Below, piece by piece: positions 1 to 10,428 of a stretch of DNA of 64,000 nucleotides. Source of the stretch: Synaphobranchus kaupii (taxonomy: Eukaryota; Chordata; Actinopteri; Anguilliformes; Synaphobranchidae); NCBI GenBank assembly GCA_029718625.1, contig CM056397.1:3868590-3932589 (forward strand). The letters are read 5' to 3'. How positions within the stretch are numbered: position 1 is the stretch's first letter; the number at the start of each line of letters is the position of its first letter. Position numbers and translations under genes: made by a program. Below the pieces are notes generated by a model that was not told the DNA's origin, did not search any database, and saw only the letters and a program-made list of their open reading frames with translations.

Positions 1-182
1 TAATTGGGATTTTTCGACCATTTTATCCCAGCGGTCACAGTTGTAGCCAAAAATACATCTCAGTCTCTACTTTTGAGATTGAACCACAAATGTGTCCTAC
101 AGAATTCCCTAAGATTGATTGGGTAGAGCAAGCAGTTGTGACAAATTTGACGGAATATATGTTTGCTAAAGGTGCACTTTAA
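1..182 (+). CDS. C-terminal exon of an unidentified host-like gene (partial)
   Basis: From base 3 an open frame runs to a TAA at 180-182, giving about 59 codons. It contains FRPFYPSG and later FPKIDWVEQAVV and ends TEYMFAKGAL. The composition is protein-like and matches no transposon family I recognise, so I read it as the last exon of a gene that begins left of the window. A variant polyadenylation signal ATTAAA lies at 218-223. It converges tail to tail with the minus-strand ORF at 806-1087. I do not recognise the family. No start or splice acceptor is visible because the window begins here, and it may be shorter than the open frame or be a chance ORF. Confidence 0.45.
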   Translation, partial: IGIFRPFYPSGHSCSQKYISVSTFEIEPQMCPTEFPKIDWVEQAVVTNLTEYMFAKGAL

Positions 183-680
183 AATTGACACTCTCTTCGT
201 TTATTATCTATTTCCACATTAAAAAGTATTCTGTTTTTTTAAAATTATCATTATCTGTGTAATGTTAAAGGATCCAAAGTTTACACCAATACATTTTATT
301 GAATACACAAAGTTTGCTCATAAATGAGATTTGTTTTCATAATAACTATAATAATGTGTGTCAGAAATACCTTAATCCATAATTTCCATAGTGGAAGGTT
401 TTGGTGTACCTTTGTTACACTTGTTAAACCAATTGAGCTGATCACAAATCTGTTGTAATTTTGGAAATCAGCCAATGTATTAGGCTACAGTGTGAGTTTT
501 TATTTACTTCCTATTTTTAGTCCTTAGTCACTAAGGGTTTCCGGTTTTTGATTATCCAAGACATCATCTCTCGAAACATAGGTTAGGAATGTCATATCTT
601 TATGAGGTTTCAAACACAGTCCAGACTCGTGCAAAGGTGCAAAAAGATATGTAATACATAACTTTTTCATTGTACATGTA
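183..680. other. AT-rich spacer, nothing recognised
   Basis: I see no ORF of note and no repeat boundaries. It is probably the 3' UTR of the left-hand gene followed by spacer. Confidence 0.4.
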
Positions 681-798
681 GTGAGGTTTGGTCACTTTTA
701 TTCAGAATTAATTAAATTCAACACTCAATTAGAATTCTATACGTCAGTAGAGCCCAACTTAGTGAAATAACATAGACACGACAATGGGTTGGAAAAAT
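681..798 (-). repeat. Dispersed repeat X, short copy
   Basis: This 118-bp block, starting GTGAGGTTTGGTCACTTTTA and ending at GGGTTGGAAAAAT, recurs at 1416-1530 and, more diverged, at 24173-24290. Read on the minus strand it carries AATAAA about 15 bases before its end, so it resembles a 3' terminus with its own polyadenylation signal. It directly abuts the stop codon of the minus-strand ORF at 806-1087, so it may serve as that ORF's 3' UTR. The family is not identified. Confidence 0.7.
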
Positions 799-805
799 GA
801 CATGT

Positions 806-1087
806 TTACAGCTTAAACTTCCCGGCTTTCTCGGACAGCTTCTGAGCCTTTTTCAGCTCTTTCAGGGACAATTCTAACTGTCTAGCCCAATTCAATGCCA
901 AGCTAGAAATTAATTTAACAGCATTCACGTTCTTTGAAGGCTGTGATAATGCCTCTTGAGCCAGTGTAGCTGTTAGCTTTTCTATTGCTGCAAAGTCTAA
1001 TTTCGATATGTCTTCCGCATAACCAGGGTTAGACTCACTTGCAACTTTTGCAACTGAAGTTTTAGCTTCAGTTAATTGAGCAGCCAT
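806..1087 (-). CDS. Unidentified small alpha-helical protein, 93 aa
   Basis: A minus-strand ORF starts at ATG 1087 (MAAQLTEAKTS) and runs 93 codons to a TAA. The whole protein looks helical: heptad-like hydrophobics, an Ala/Ser/Leu-rich centre (SSLALNWARQLELSLKEL) and a Lys-rich end (KKAQKLSEKAGKFKL). There is no signal peptide or membrane segment. The start is chosen because the upstream codon in frame is TTG, not ATG, and because AATATGG is a fair Kozak context. A TATA-like element TTTATAAG lies some 20-30 bp upstream on the minus strand, which would suit a compact, possibly intronless gene or a retrocopy. Its 3' end is fused to repeat X. I do not recognise the family; a small coiled-coil subunit of a larger complex is only a guess. 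Confidence 0.5.
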   Translation of the reverse strand: MAAQLTEAKTSVAKVASESNPGYAEDISKLDFAAIEKLTATLAQEALSQPSKNVNAVKLISSLALNWARQLELSLKELKKAQKLSEKAGKFKL

Positions 1088-1415
1088 ATTCAACAGTAAG
1101 TGGACTGCTACTTATAAAGCAACACTTTAAATAGCGTGCTAGTTGTTCACAGTGGAACCAAAATCATAAACCACACAGCCCTTTAATGTAATCAAAATGC
1201 ACTCTGAAAGAATTTAGTCAAGTTGCTTTAAACTATACACTGCCTAATTTGAAATGCCGTTAAAATGTATTTCAAAAAGTTGGCTTGTTTCAATCTATGA
1301 CGTTATAAGGACAGAGGAAGTAAACATGTATACATGTATTTTAGTCAGTAGAACCTGGTTTATTACCAGGCTGTTTCAGTTTTGACTATCCTCGGACGGG
1401 GCTCAAATTATGCAG

Positions 1416-2770
1416 TGAGGTTTGGTCACTTTTATTCAGAATTCAAAAGTTCAACACTCAATTAGAATTCTATATGTCAGTAGAGTCCAACTTAGTGAAA
1501 TAACGTAGACACGACAATGGGTTGGAAAAATATATGTATTATGACATATGTATTATTGGCTACAATTATGAATATGTGAATAATAGAAACAATAATTGAT
1601 ATAACATTCTATGACTTAATCTTAATCAGAGGAAATGATAATTATGTGATGGCTAAATACAGAAGCTAATTAAGTCCTACCATTAACAAAGGTTAGTTTG
1701 TGTTATGGGTTAATGACATGCTAAACTATATTTTGTGGTTAGCTTGTTTTATCAGTCTCATAAATATAAAGTTTTAACAGTGTAAAACTATAAGGTCAGG
1801 GAAATTGGCTATTCGACCGAAACACGCATAGCAAAACAAAATACAAACAACAGTAGGAACCAACAGTAAAATAACCTCAATTGGGTATTACAGGTTTTAT
1901 GCTAGCCTATCAATTGATGTCAGTGCTAAATAAAAATGTGTTTCAAGACTTAACGGTAACAAAGGGAGGCCAGTCCCAATTCCATAAGTGATGTCAGCTC
2001 GTCAGCTGGTCCAAGGTCCCGGCAGGTGCGTGGACTGCTGGAGACTTCTTCACCGAAGTCGGGTCGCAACAGGTTTCCAGTCAGGCCGACGTGGACGTGC
2101 ACAGATCTCCACTTGGGTCCAGTCGCAAGGGAGACAGTAGAGGAACAGTTTGAAGAAACGTGTCCTCAAAACAGCTGTTGAGAATAAACCAGCTTGGTTT
2201 ATTCTGTGGACGGTGGCAGGCCAACTCTGTCTCGGTAGGCTTAAGACAGCTTCTTTACCATCAGAGCCGTCCGAGTGCGTCTGGTAAGGGTATGGCTGCA
2301 CCTTTCCCATCAGAGCCGTCCGGGTTCAGTGGTGCGTCTGGTACGGGTAAGACTGCGTCTTTCCCATCAGAGCAAAGTTGGTAAAGTTACATGGGTTTTT
2401 ATGGTCAAAATCCCTTTGATCCCAATTGGTAGATGGCTTTAGGGCACCCATACAATAGATTGGCTCATTCCCTTGGAACCAACAATGAAACATAGATGGA
2501 TCAGCTATTTGCAAGCACCTCAGGGTGTGTGTGTGTGTGTGTGTGTGTTAAATTGGGATCTCCCCTCTCCTTCTCTAAAGAGGGGGGTGTTCCTGCCCAA
2601 CCCGCTGCCTGATTGATCAAGCAGTTTGTGTTCATCTCAGAGTCACATGAAGAAGGGTACAGACACTCCATTGTGCCTCAGTCTGATCAGGAGTGTTAAT
2701 TGTGAACGACTCCGCAGGGGGCCCAGTCTCATGATCAGAAAGCCAGAGTCCCAAAATGTCCCTGTGTAAC
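1416..2770. repeat. Dispersed repeat X, long copy
   Basis: It starts with the same 115 bp as 681-798 and continues through sequence that matches 24290-24530 closely. After about 500 bp absent from that copy, it matches 24550-24990 again (GCGTCTGGTA...GGGTAAGAC, then a shared GATCAGAAAGCCAGAGTCCC end). It contains two or three imperfect internal repeats of about 45 bp around 2250-2370 (CCATCAGAGCCGTCCG). I see no coding capacity. It is an unclassified interspersed repeat, and both termini are uncertain. Confidence 0.65.
2525..2548. repeat. (GT)n microsatellite
   Basis: About 12 uninterrupted GT dinucleotides lie inside repeat X. The related copy at 24757-24770 has only a short degenerate GT tract, so the array expanded after the copies separated. 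Confidence 0.95.
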
Positions 2771-3320
2771 CATTACATACACTAAGGAAAAGTATACATC
2801 CAATCCATTTATACAGAATTCCTATGGGATTTTTGACATTAGTGATTTCTGTCTTTATTAATTCTATTATTTTTCACTGAAAATCTCTTGCCCTCTCTCA
2901 CACACATACACAGTCGTGTGAATATATATTTAAATTGATTGAAAAATCCTGACATTGAACCACATGATAAATACTGAAGTACAAAAGAAGTGAATCTGAA
3001 TTGCTATGGTTCTAAACTACATTTACTGCATTTAAATTGCAGCTGAAAAGTTGTAGTTGGAAAAGCTGTACTTTAATTGAAGTTGAAAAGACCATTTAAC
3101 CTGAAAACCTTTGAATTGTGAAATTCTACATCACAACAACAAAAAGGACAGAAACACAATTAAGTAATGCTGAACAGTTCATCATTTGATGAAAACCCCT
3201 TATCACTGAATGGAGTCTCTTCTCTCCCAATGGCCTTACACACCGCTGCACCTGCATTCTGAGATGCTTGTTTGTAAACGTGTCTGGTTCTGCTCTGTAT
3301 TTTCTCCCAAACGTCTCTCC

Positions 3321-3354
<34 letters not shown>

Positions 3355-3788
3355 AGCGAGAGAGAATGGCTGCGTCCCAATATTCTTCACTCCCCACTCC
3401 TTTCCTTCACTCCTCTCCCCCACTCGTCTCCTACAAGGCAGTATGCAAAATAGCCTGCACATTTCAAGTACAAGTATTTGCATGTACAGTATACAATGTA
3501 CCTGACATTGCGGTTTGCGTCAAGACATTAATTAATATGTAACCATTAATATGTAATTAAGATGTAAACAGCAACATTAGATCCGTTTCCGGGGCACAGA
3601 GAGAGAGGAGGTGGTAGTGGAGGAAAAGAGGATGCATTTTTCAAGTATTGGGATGCACTCAATGTGTCTGACAGAGAAAGAATCTGGACCCATTCTGTGT
3701 GTGTTTCTCACAAGAGTATTAAAAATTCTGAACTAAAGTTATACTGATCATCAATTCAGATGGAGAGCCATGGAATCGTAGTCAGGAA
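2771..3788. other. Non-coding spacer with (GT)n at 3323-3352
   Basis: AT-rich sequence with a 30-bp GT array at 3323-3352 and a CT-rich stretch at 3380-3430. No gene or element end is recognised. The last eight bases (GTCAGGAA, 3781-3788) are the target-site duplication of the hAT element that follows. Confidence 0.6.
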
Positions 3789-4069
3789 CATACATGCCAA
3801 CTCTCCCGATTTTACCGGGAGACTCCCGATTTTCTCCCCCCCCTACCGATTTTCTCCCGGAGTCATATTTCTCCCGGATTTCTCCCGATTTCCGACCAAA
3901 TTCGCCAATTTGCTTTTTTATTCACGGCCCGTCGACATCAGGCTGCTGTTTCCACTCGGACCTCATTACAGTTACACGCCCACCATGGTTTCTATAGTAA
4001 CTGCTAAAAAATAACGGTTTTCTGCCAAATCAACTGTTGCTGTTAACGCTGCCACTCACCACTGGAAGA

Positions 4070-7000
4070 ATGAACAGTAAAAAGAAACGCTACTCGTGTA
4101 AATTCCTGCCTTCCTGGAAGGAGGAATTTACGTTTATTAGTGAAAGTGTTAGGGGGAAAACCATTGCCTACTGTAACTTCTGCCGGTCTGATTTTTCGAT
4201 TGAACATGGTGGACGCTCTGATATTACGCATCACATAACGATGGAAAAGCACAAGGCGGCTGCTGTTATTAATCATGGTCAAAGGAGTATAGTAGGCATG
4301 TTAGGAAAAGGCAGAAACGATGAAGTCATCCACGCAGAGGTAAAAATGGCAATGCTAGTGGCCAAACAGAATGTTCCCTTTTCCTTCAACGACGATTTCA
4401 ACAAGAGCGTGAAGGACATGTTTCCGGACTCCAATATTGCCAAGCAATATTCATGTGGACGGACAAAGGCAACGCAGATTGTTAAAGGTAAAGTAGCTAA
4501 CGTTAGATAACGTTAATGTTAGGCTAGCTGTTATTGAGATTATGCCAGCTAGTCACAGTAACGTTACAGCACTGCATAACTTTTGTTGGGAGTATTCCCG
4601 TTCCTACCCGTTTGGTAAACAATGCGACACAGACTGTGAGCCACTTGCATCTATACTGTGTGTAACTGGTGTGTAACTGACTGCTGGAGTTAAGTAAAAC
4701 ACCAGTAACTGTCCTCAAGTCTGCATGCAGCATTATTAACATCAGATTACAAAATTAGCTATAACACAAAGCAGGTTCAATAAACTGAGTTTAACCCTGA
4801 GCTTTAAGTTAATTTACTCTGAGGTTGGAAACTCAAAATGCCCCCTTTGCTTAGTTTAGGACTAGCTGAAGTTAACAGTTCCTGGAACTACACAGTTTGG
4901 TCCTCTATATAAGGCTATGACTTTCATCATGTAGGTGTTTTTGCATTAGCTAACATTAAATAACTAGCACCAACATTAACATAATATTTTGGCAGGTGCC
5001 ATTGCCCCAGCACTAAATAAGGAGGTTGTCCAGCTGTGCCAAAATCAACCTTTTGGTCTCCTCTGTGATGAGAGCACGAGCAGAAGCACAGACAAGGAGT
5101 TTGTAATACTGGCTCGAGTCTTCAATGAGGAAAGGCTGGTCACCAAGTTCCTCGATATGCCAGTATGCAATATTGGTAAAGCTGAAAATTTGTTTACCTC
5201 CCTGAACAAAGTGCTAAGGTAAAATCAATGATTCAAAAAAATTAAATGGGTTATTATTGAAGTATAATGCTGGCCAGATCAGTAATGTTGTATTTTCATT
5301 TCTAGTGAGAGGAAGATTGACTGGAGCAATGTTGTGGCCTTCAACAGCGATAATTGCAGCGTGATGAAAGGCAAGCACAACTCCGTGGTGAGTCGGATAA
5401 AAGAGGTGCAACCATCCCTCATTGATGTAGGCTGCATTTGCCATCTGGCCCAGCTGGCCACTGGATGTGGAATAAAAGCTCTCCACCAGCCAATTGAAGA
5501 GGTTCTTCAGTCCATCTACAATCACTTCGACATCAGGTAGGCTAATTATAGTGATATTTTCCACAATATAGCCTACTATTTGTGTTGTATTGTATCCATG
5601 GGATATCCTGTTTTTCAAAGGAATGCACTGATGTTATCCAAACATTTCAACATTTTAAATCACCCTTTCCCCACTTTTCTTTTCATTTTACTTTAGTGCC
5701 AAGCGATCTGAGCTTTACAAAGAATTTGTGGAGTTTACAGTTTCAGATACTCTTAAGCTGCTCAGGTAATTGCTGATTAATTATAATTCCCTGTTTTTCT
5801 GCTTTTCTACCTCAATGATACTTAAAGCAATATACAATGGTGTTCTAATTATCATACTCATACTCAGGTACTGTGCCACAAGGTGGCTTAGCCTGCATAC
5901 CTGCATTAACCGGGTCCTGAACCAGTGGAATGCACTCCTGGCATACTTTGAGAGTCATGAAGATGTGGAGAAGCCAGGAAAAGTGAAGATGCTGGCTGGC
6001 CACCTGTCTAACAAGGAGACCAAGTTCTTCTTCATCTTCCTTTCCCATGCATTGAAACCACTGGTGGATTTCAATGTGGCCTTTCAGGTGTGAATATACA
6101 CTACTCACAAAAAGTTAGGGATATTTGGCTTTCAGGTGAAATTTATGGAAAATGTATAAAGTTCATGCTACAGTGATATTATATCATGAAAGTAGGACAT
6201 TTAAGTAGAAGGATGCATTGGTGATTTCCTCATTTCAAACAATTTATTGAAACAAAAGTCAACAAGTGGTGGGTAGACCACAACAAAAAATTTCAACGTC
6301 TCAATAAGTAGTGTAGTTGGAAGGTTCCCTTGTTCTTTAAACATTTAAGTCTAGGAACCCCTCTGGCTAATGATATCATGTTTCATAACTTATAAACTAT
6401 CATGTGTTTCTAGGCTGAGGGGGTGATGGTACACAGACTGCACAAGGAAATGTGCAATCTTGTGCGGAGGTATCTGGGAAGGTTTCTCCCTGCCCACCTC
6501 ATTGCTGATGTGCCTCTGAAAGAGATCGAGTTCCAGGACACCAGCCTGCAGTTACCTGATGAAGACCTTTTCATTGGGCAGCAAGCACAGACCTTTCTGG
6601 AGGATAATAAGGATGAGCTGTCTGTCCCAAGGATACTTCTGTAAGTTCCAAACATTAACATTACCTCACAAAGACAATACCTGAGATGCACACATTGCAT
6701 AATCATCATTCTAAAGGATTTATTTCTTATGTCAACAACAGATAACTGAGCCAAACTGTTAATGTGCATCTGATCCTATCATAGGGCTGTGAGAGGCTTC
6801 TTTGTGGCAGTAACTTCAAAGATGCTGAAAGTTTTCCCCCTTGACAACACCGTCCTGCAAAACCTTTATGTGCTGGACCCAGAGTTGCGGTACACGTTCA
6901 CTCCAAGCTCAGGTACATTAAAGAAACTAAAGTAGAGTATCTTATTCTTTTTATGAAAGGTTGGCTAGAGAGAAAACAATCAGCTAAGTTTTGCATTTTT

Positions 7001-7406
7001 TGCAGTGATAGAGCTAGGGAAGAAACTGCCACAGCTAGAACTGGACCAAGACAGCCTTAGGGAGGAAGTGGTGGCCTTCCAGATTACTGCTAGGGCAGAC
7101 CTTCCTGAGGAGCAACAGGTGGACAGGTTCTGGGCTCTAATAGAGAAGGTCGGCAGGTTCAAGAATCTGGCTAGGCTGATGAAGGCACTCTTATGCATCC
7201 CCCACAGCAATGCATCATCAGAGAGGGTTTTCAGCATGGTGAGGAAGATAGTGACAGAAAACAGAACCAGACTGGACAATTCTACCCTGTGCTCCCTCCT
7301 CTCATGCAAACTGAATTTCACAGGTCCAGTCCACACATATGTGCCAACAAAATCTGTGCTGCAGGCTGCAAGACATTGCACCTACAACTATAACAAGCAT
7401 GTCTAG
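4070..7406 (+). CDS. hAT transposase, eight exons, apparently intact (638 aa)
   Basis: It would cut and paste the surrounding element by binding its inverted repeats. Exons inferred from GT/AG boundaries: 4070-4487, 4996-5218, 5306-5536, 5697-5765, 5868-6087, 6414-6640, 6785-6912, 7006-7406. They sum to 1,917 nt with every junction in phase and no internal stop. The N-terminus has a BED-like zinc ligand set (AYCNFCRSDF, then DITHH and KHK at residues 35-65). The core carries LLCDESTS and VGCICHLAQLA, and the C-terminus has the hATC dimerisation motif NASSERVFSMVRKI. The start is the ATG at 4070; an upstream in-frame ATG near 4037 would add a few residues. A nearby A-rich 3' region holds AATAAA at about 7685. 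Splicing is inferred and not proven, but frame preservation across eight exons is strong evidence. Confidence 0.9.
6099..6313. mobile_element. Tc1-like MITE inside hAT intron 5
   Basis: A 215-bp AT-rich block starts CACTACTCACAAAAAGTTAG and ends AATAAGTAGTG. It is flanked by TA on both sides (6097-6098 and 6314-6315). The ends form short inverted repeats typical of small Tc1/mariner relatives. It is non-coding and leaves the flanking splice sites untouched. Confidence 0.7.
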
Positions 7407-8115
7407 AGCATGGACTGGTCTAGAGATCTAATCACATTACTTTGTTATTTCTAATTGTTAATTCTAATTGATTCTACTTTTACACTGTTACATGTTACTT
7501 ATTTGTATATTTGTTTGATATATTGTGGGCTATCAGAAATAGATGTACATAATCATTTGTTACTTGTACATAATCATTTGTTACTTGTACATATAGCCTA
7601 TGTTGATATATTGTGTTGACATGCTCCTTCTGGCAGGTCTTTCTTTTCATTAATGTACATAATGTACATTGTCCCTTTTGAACAAATAAAGGTACTTATT
7701 TGGTACTTAAATGTATTTCCCCCATATATTTCTCCCTCCGCTGCCGCCGCCGCCACCAACGCCGCTGCTGCTCAGAATTTGGGTTTGAAAATCCTCCCTA
7801 TTTTGGAGGTTCCAGGGTTGGCAAGTATGGTCAGGAATCCAAATGAACTGACAACAGATTATGGGTGTGAAGCTACTATTATCATAATTTCTACCTTGAA
7901 GTCATTTAGGTTTAGGTCAGATGTTTTTTTTCATAAGTGTGGGTTTTTTCAGTACTTGTGGATATCTGGACTCAGTATACCAAAGGAAATTAACCTGCTA
8001 TCACCAGAACCTATGGATCCATGGGTATTTTCACAAGAAACAATAAAATGAAGTAATTTGTGAATAGTATGATTCAGAAATGGCTGTACTGTACCTGCAA
8101 ATCTACAATGAGTTA

Positions 8116-8345
8116 CAGTGCCCTCCACTATTATTGGCAGCCCTGGTAAAGATGAGTAAAAAGGGTTATAAAAAATTCACCATTTGATGAATTAGCTTAA
8201 TGTCACACTGAAAAAATGAGAAAAATCCAACCTTTAATTGAAGTCAATTTATTATGAAAAAAAAAAAAACCCTCATCAAGAAATAATTATTTTTAACAAA
8301 ACCACGTGTGCCACAATTGTAGGCACCCCTGAATTTTTATATAGA
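8116..8345 (+). mobile_element. Tc1/mariner one-ended fragment
   Basis: After a TA at 8114-8115 the sequence begins CAGTGCCCTCCACTATTATT, a well-known Tc1-type terminus. It continues AT-rich with a 12-base A run and a second TGCC-ACAATTG motif near 8310. No matching right terminus follows, so the copy is truncated or internally deleted. No coding remains. Confidence 0.7.
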
Positions 8346-8840
8346 ATAAAGTGATCATTTTAAATATTTAGTCGCATATCCTTTGCATGCCATGACTTCC
8401 TGATGTCTGTGACCCAACAACATAAAAAAACTCTTGATATCTTATTTTCTGGTACTCTTACAAACAATACTGTAACGTCTCTGCATTTGAATGGATCTCT
8501 ATGGGAATTGGGGGGGTGGAGTGCATTGCTTCCATCTGCCAAGCACGATGGTCTTTCTTGCAGCCTGGAAATAAATGTTATTAATTTCATCATTTTGTTG
8601 GTGTTCTGTGTGTGTGAGAGGTAGTTTGAAATCTCCTAACCCCTATATGGAAAGAGGTAGTTATAAATCTATATACTCTGACACAGTAAACAGAAATTTG
8701 ACAAATATATTCTTACCAATAAGCCAGCCGTCTCTCACATTGGCGTTCCCTCCACTGGGCCAGGACGTTGAGAAATACATTACATACATCACATATGAGC
8801 TGCACATTGATACTTTCTATTCATATATACAGACATATTG
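8346..8840. other. Spacer, nothing recognised
   Basis: It contains a short GT-rich stretch near 8600. The ORFs here are short and unconvincing. Confidence 0.4.
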
Positions 8841-8989
8841 TCATGAACCTAATACGGGCTGGACCCAAATGCAACGACCAGGAGGCAGAGGGACAGAAAA
8901 AGGCAATTTATTATAGCTTGGGGTAGTCCCAAGCTGTACACAGATAATAAACAGTAAACACAATAAAGTCCGGAGCTTCTCCGGGACAT
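8841..8989. repeat. Interspersed repeat head next to minisatellite
   Basis: TGTCATGAACCTAATACGGG followed by GGACCCAAATGCAACGACC and GGAGGCAGAGGGAC resembles a common fish repeat with TGTCATGA ends. I cannot place it in a superfamily or find its other end. Confidence 0.35.
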
Positions 8990-8994
8990 GAATC

Positions 8995-9465
8995 TGCTCC
9001 AAGCCGGAACTGGACTGCACTGGGACTGGATCGGACCAAACCGGAACTGGATCACAGGAACACGGAGTTGTTCCAAACCGGAACTGGACTGGACTGGGAC
9101 TGGATAGTCAAACTGGAACTGGATCACGGGAACACAGAGTTGTTCCAAACCGGAACTGGACTTGGTACGGGACACTGGATGTTCCAAACCGGAATTGGAC
9201 TGACAGGAACTGGATCAGGGGAACACGGAGTAGTTCCAAACCGGAACTGGACTTGGTACGGAACACTGGGTTGTTCCAAACCGGAACTGGACTTGGTACG
9301 GGACACTGGATGTTCCAAACCGGAACTGGGCTGACAGGAACTGGATCGGGTTTAACTGGAACAGGACAACTGGAACACTGGAATGTTCCAGACCGGAACT
9401 GGACTGTGCGGGTCCCTCAGGTAAGTTCCAAACCGGAACTGGACTGGAACTGGACTTGACGGATC
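8995..9465. repeat. CCGGAACTGGA minisatellite
   Basis: About ten imperfect units are built on TTCCAAACCGGAACTGGACT, with variable spacers (TGGTACGGGACACTGGATG, TGACAGGAACTGGATC) and unit lengths of about 45-70 bp. Long open frames on both strands are a by-product of the repeat (residue pattern TGTGL) and are not taken as genes. Confidence 0.9.
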
Positions 9466-9937
9466 TGGACAAACGGGACGGATAGGGAGAGCGCTAGGCA
9501 TCCAATAAATATGCTTAGAACTTGTCTCCTGAAGCGAGGGAGGACATAGAGAACAGACAACTGGTTATGGAATACATGAAATGTAAGGAGGGGGAGCCGG
9601 GGAATAATTGTAACAGGTAACCAGGTAATGGAAGCAGAGGAAGGGGTAGCGGCTGGATACGGCAAGGCAGAGCAGTGGACCTCGGGTTGGCCCGGTTGAG
9701 GCAGCAGGGCAACAGTAGTAGATGCAACCGTAACCGTAACAATGGTGGTAGCCACGGCCGGACAGGAACCACTGTAGAATGGAGGAGCAGAACACCCAGC
9801 TGCGGGCGCAATGTCAGGTGGGAGCGGAGGTACCGCAACACAATCAGGGAAACGCGAACAGCTACAGACTGGCAGAAACAGTAGAATGGTGGTTAACGAG
9901 ACAGGCAATATTTAGGTGCTGTCCATTGCGCCGCAGT
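9466..9937. other. GC-richer spacer, nothing recognised
   Basis: Purine-rich sequence that continues after the minisatellite. The minus-strand ORFs here are low complexity (Leu/Pro/Ser) and show no domain. Confidence 0.35.
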
Positions 9938-10428
9938 CTTGTCTGACTCACTGTGGAAGCCGAACATTCAACGCTCGCCTCGGCCAACATTTCTTTATTA
10001 TGTCTTCATTCATTTCTTCACTTCAGCTCTGTTCAATTTATCCTTTTCACACATAACACAATGTCGCCATAAAATGAACTACTAGGAAAATTAAGAATTT
10101 ACGATAATACATTATGAATTGACGATAGCCTACTATAAGCAGCAATGCCTTGAGAGATCGGCTTTATAAACCTCCAATTCCCTAAACATATCTGAGTCAT
10201 GGTTAGTCACTTTAAAAAAATTACTATAGCCTCCGAACATTGTCTGCAGAGTAGCGTAGACTAGAGCAATGTACTATCTTACTGCAAACACTTTTCATTA
10301 TAATAATAATCAGAAGAATAATCTCTGGGAGGCTACTTTCTTAGTAGTATGTAGTATGTATTTAGTATGTATTTCTTTCAGCTACAATGTGTTTGCGTCT
10401 AGCCTATTGTGCATGCATGTCTCCATAT

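Larger units (their letters stand above)
3789..7829 (+). mobile_element. Complete hAT transposon, 4.04 kb
   Basis: The element is bounded by 13-bp terminal inverted repeats, CATACATGCCAAC on the left and GTTGGCAAGTATG on the right (12 of 13 match). A perfect 8-bp target duplication GTCAGGAA lies at 3781-3788 and 7830-7837. Eight-bp duplications and a spliced transposase with BED-like N-terminus and hATC-type C-terminus define the hAT superfamily. A Tc1-type MITE (6099-6313) sits in intron 5. The right end has a GCC-rich stretch near 7740-7770. With both ends, the duplication and an unbroken gene, the copy may be young and could be autonomous. Confidence 0.92.

Noticed and set aside
3126..3483. 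Overlapping ORFs with His-Thr or Cys-Val repeats
   Set aside because: They are frames through the (GT)n microsatellite.
9068..9470. Long open frames on both strands with repeated TGTGL / VPVWN residues
   Set aside because: They are translations of the CCGGAACTGGA minisatellite, not a repeat protein gene.
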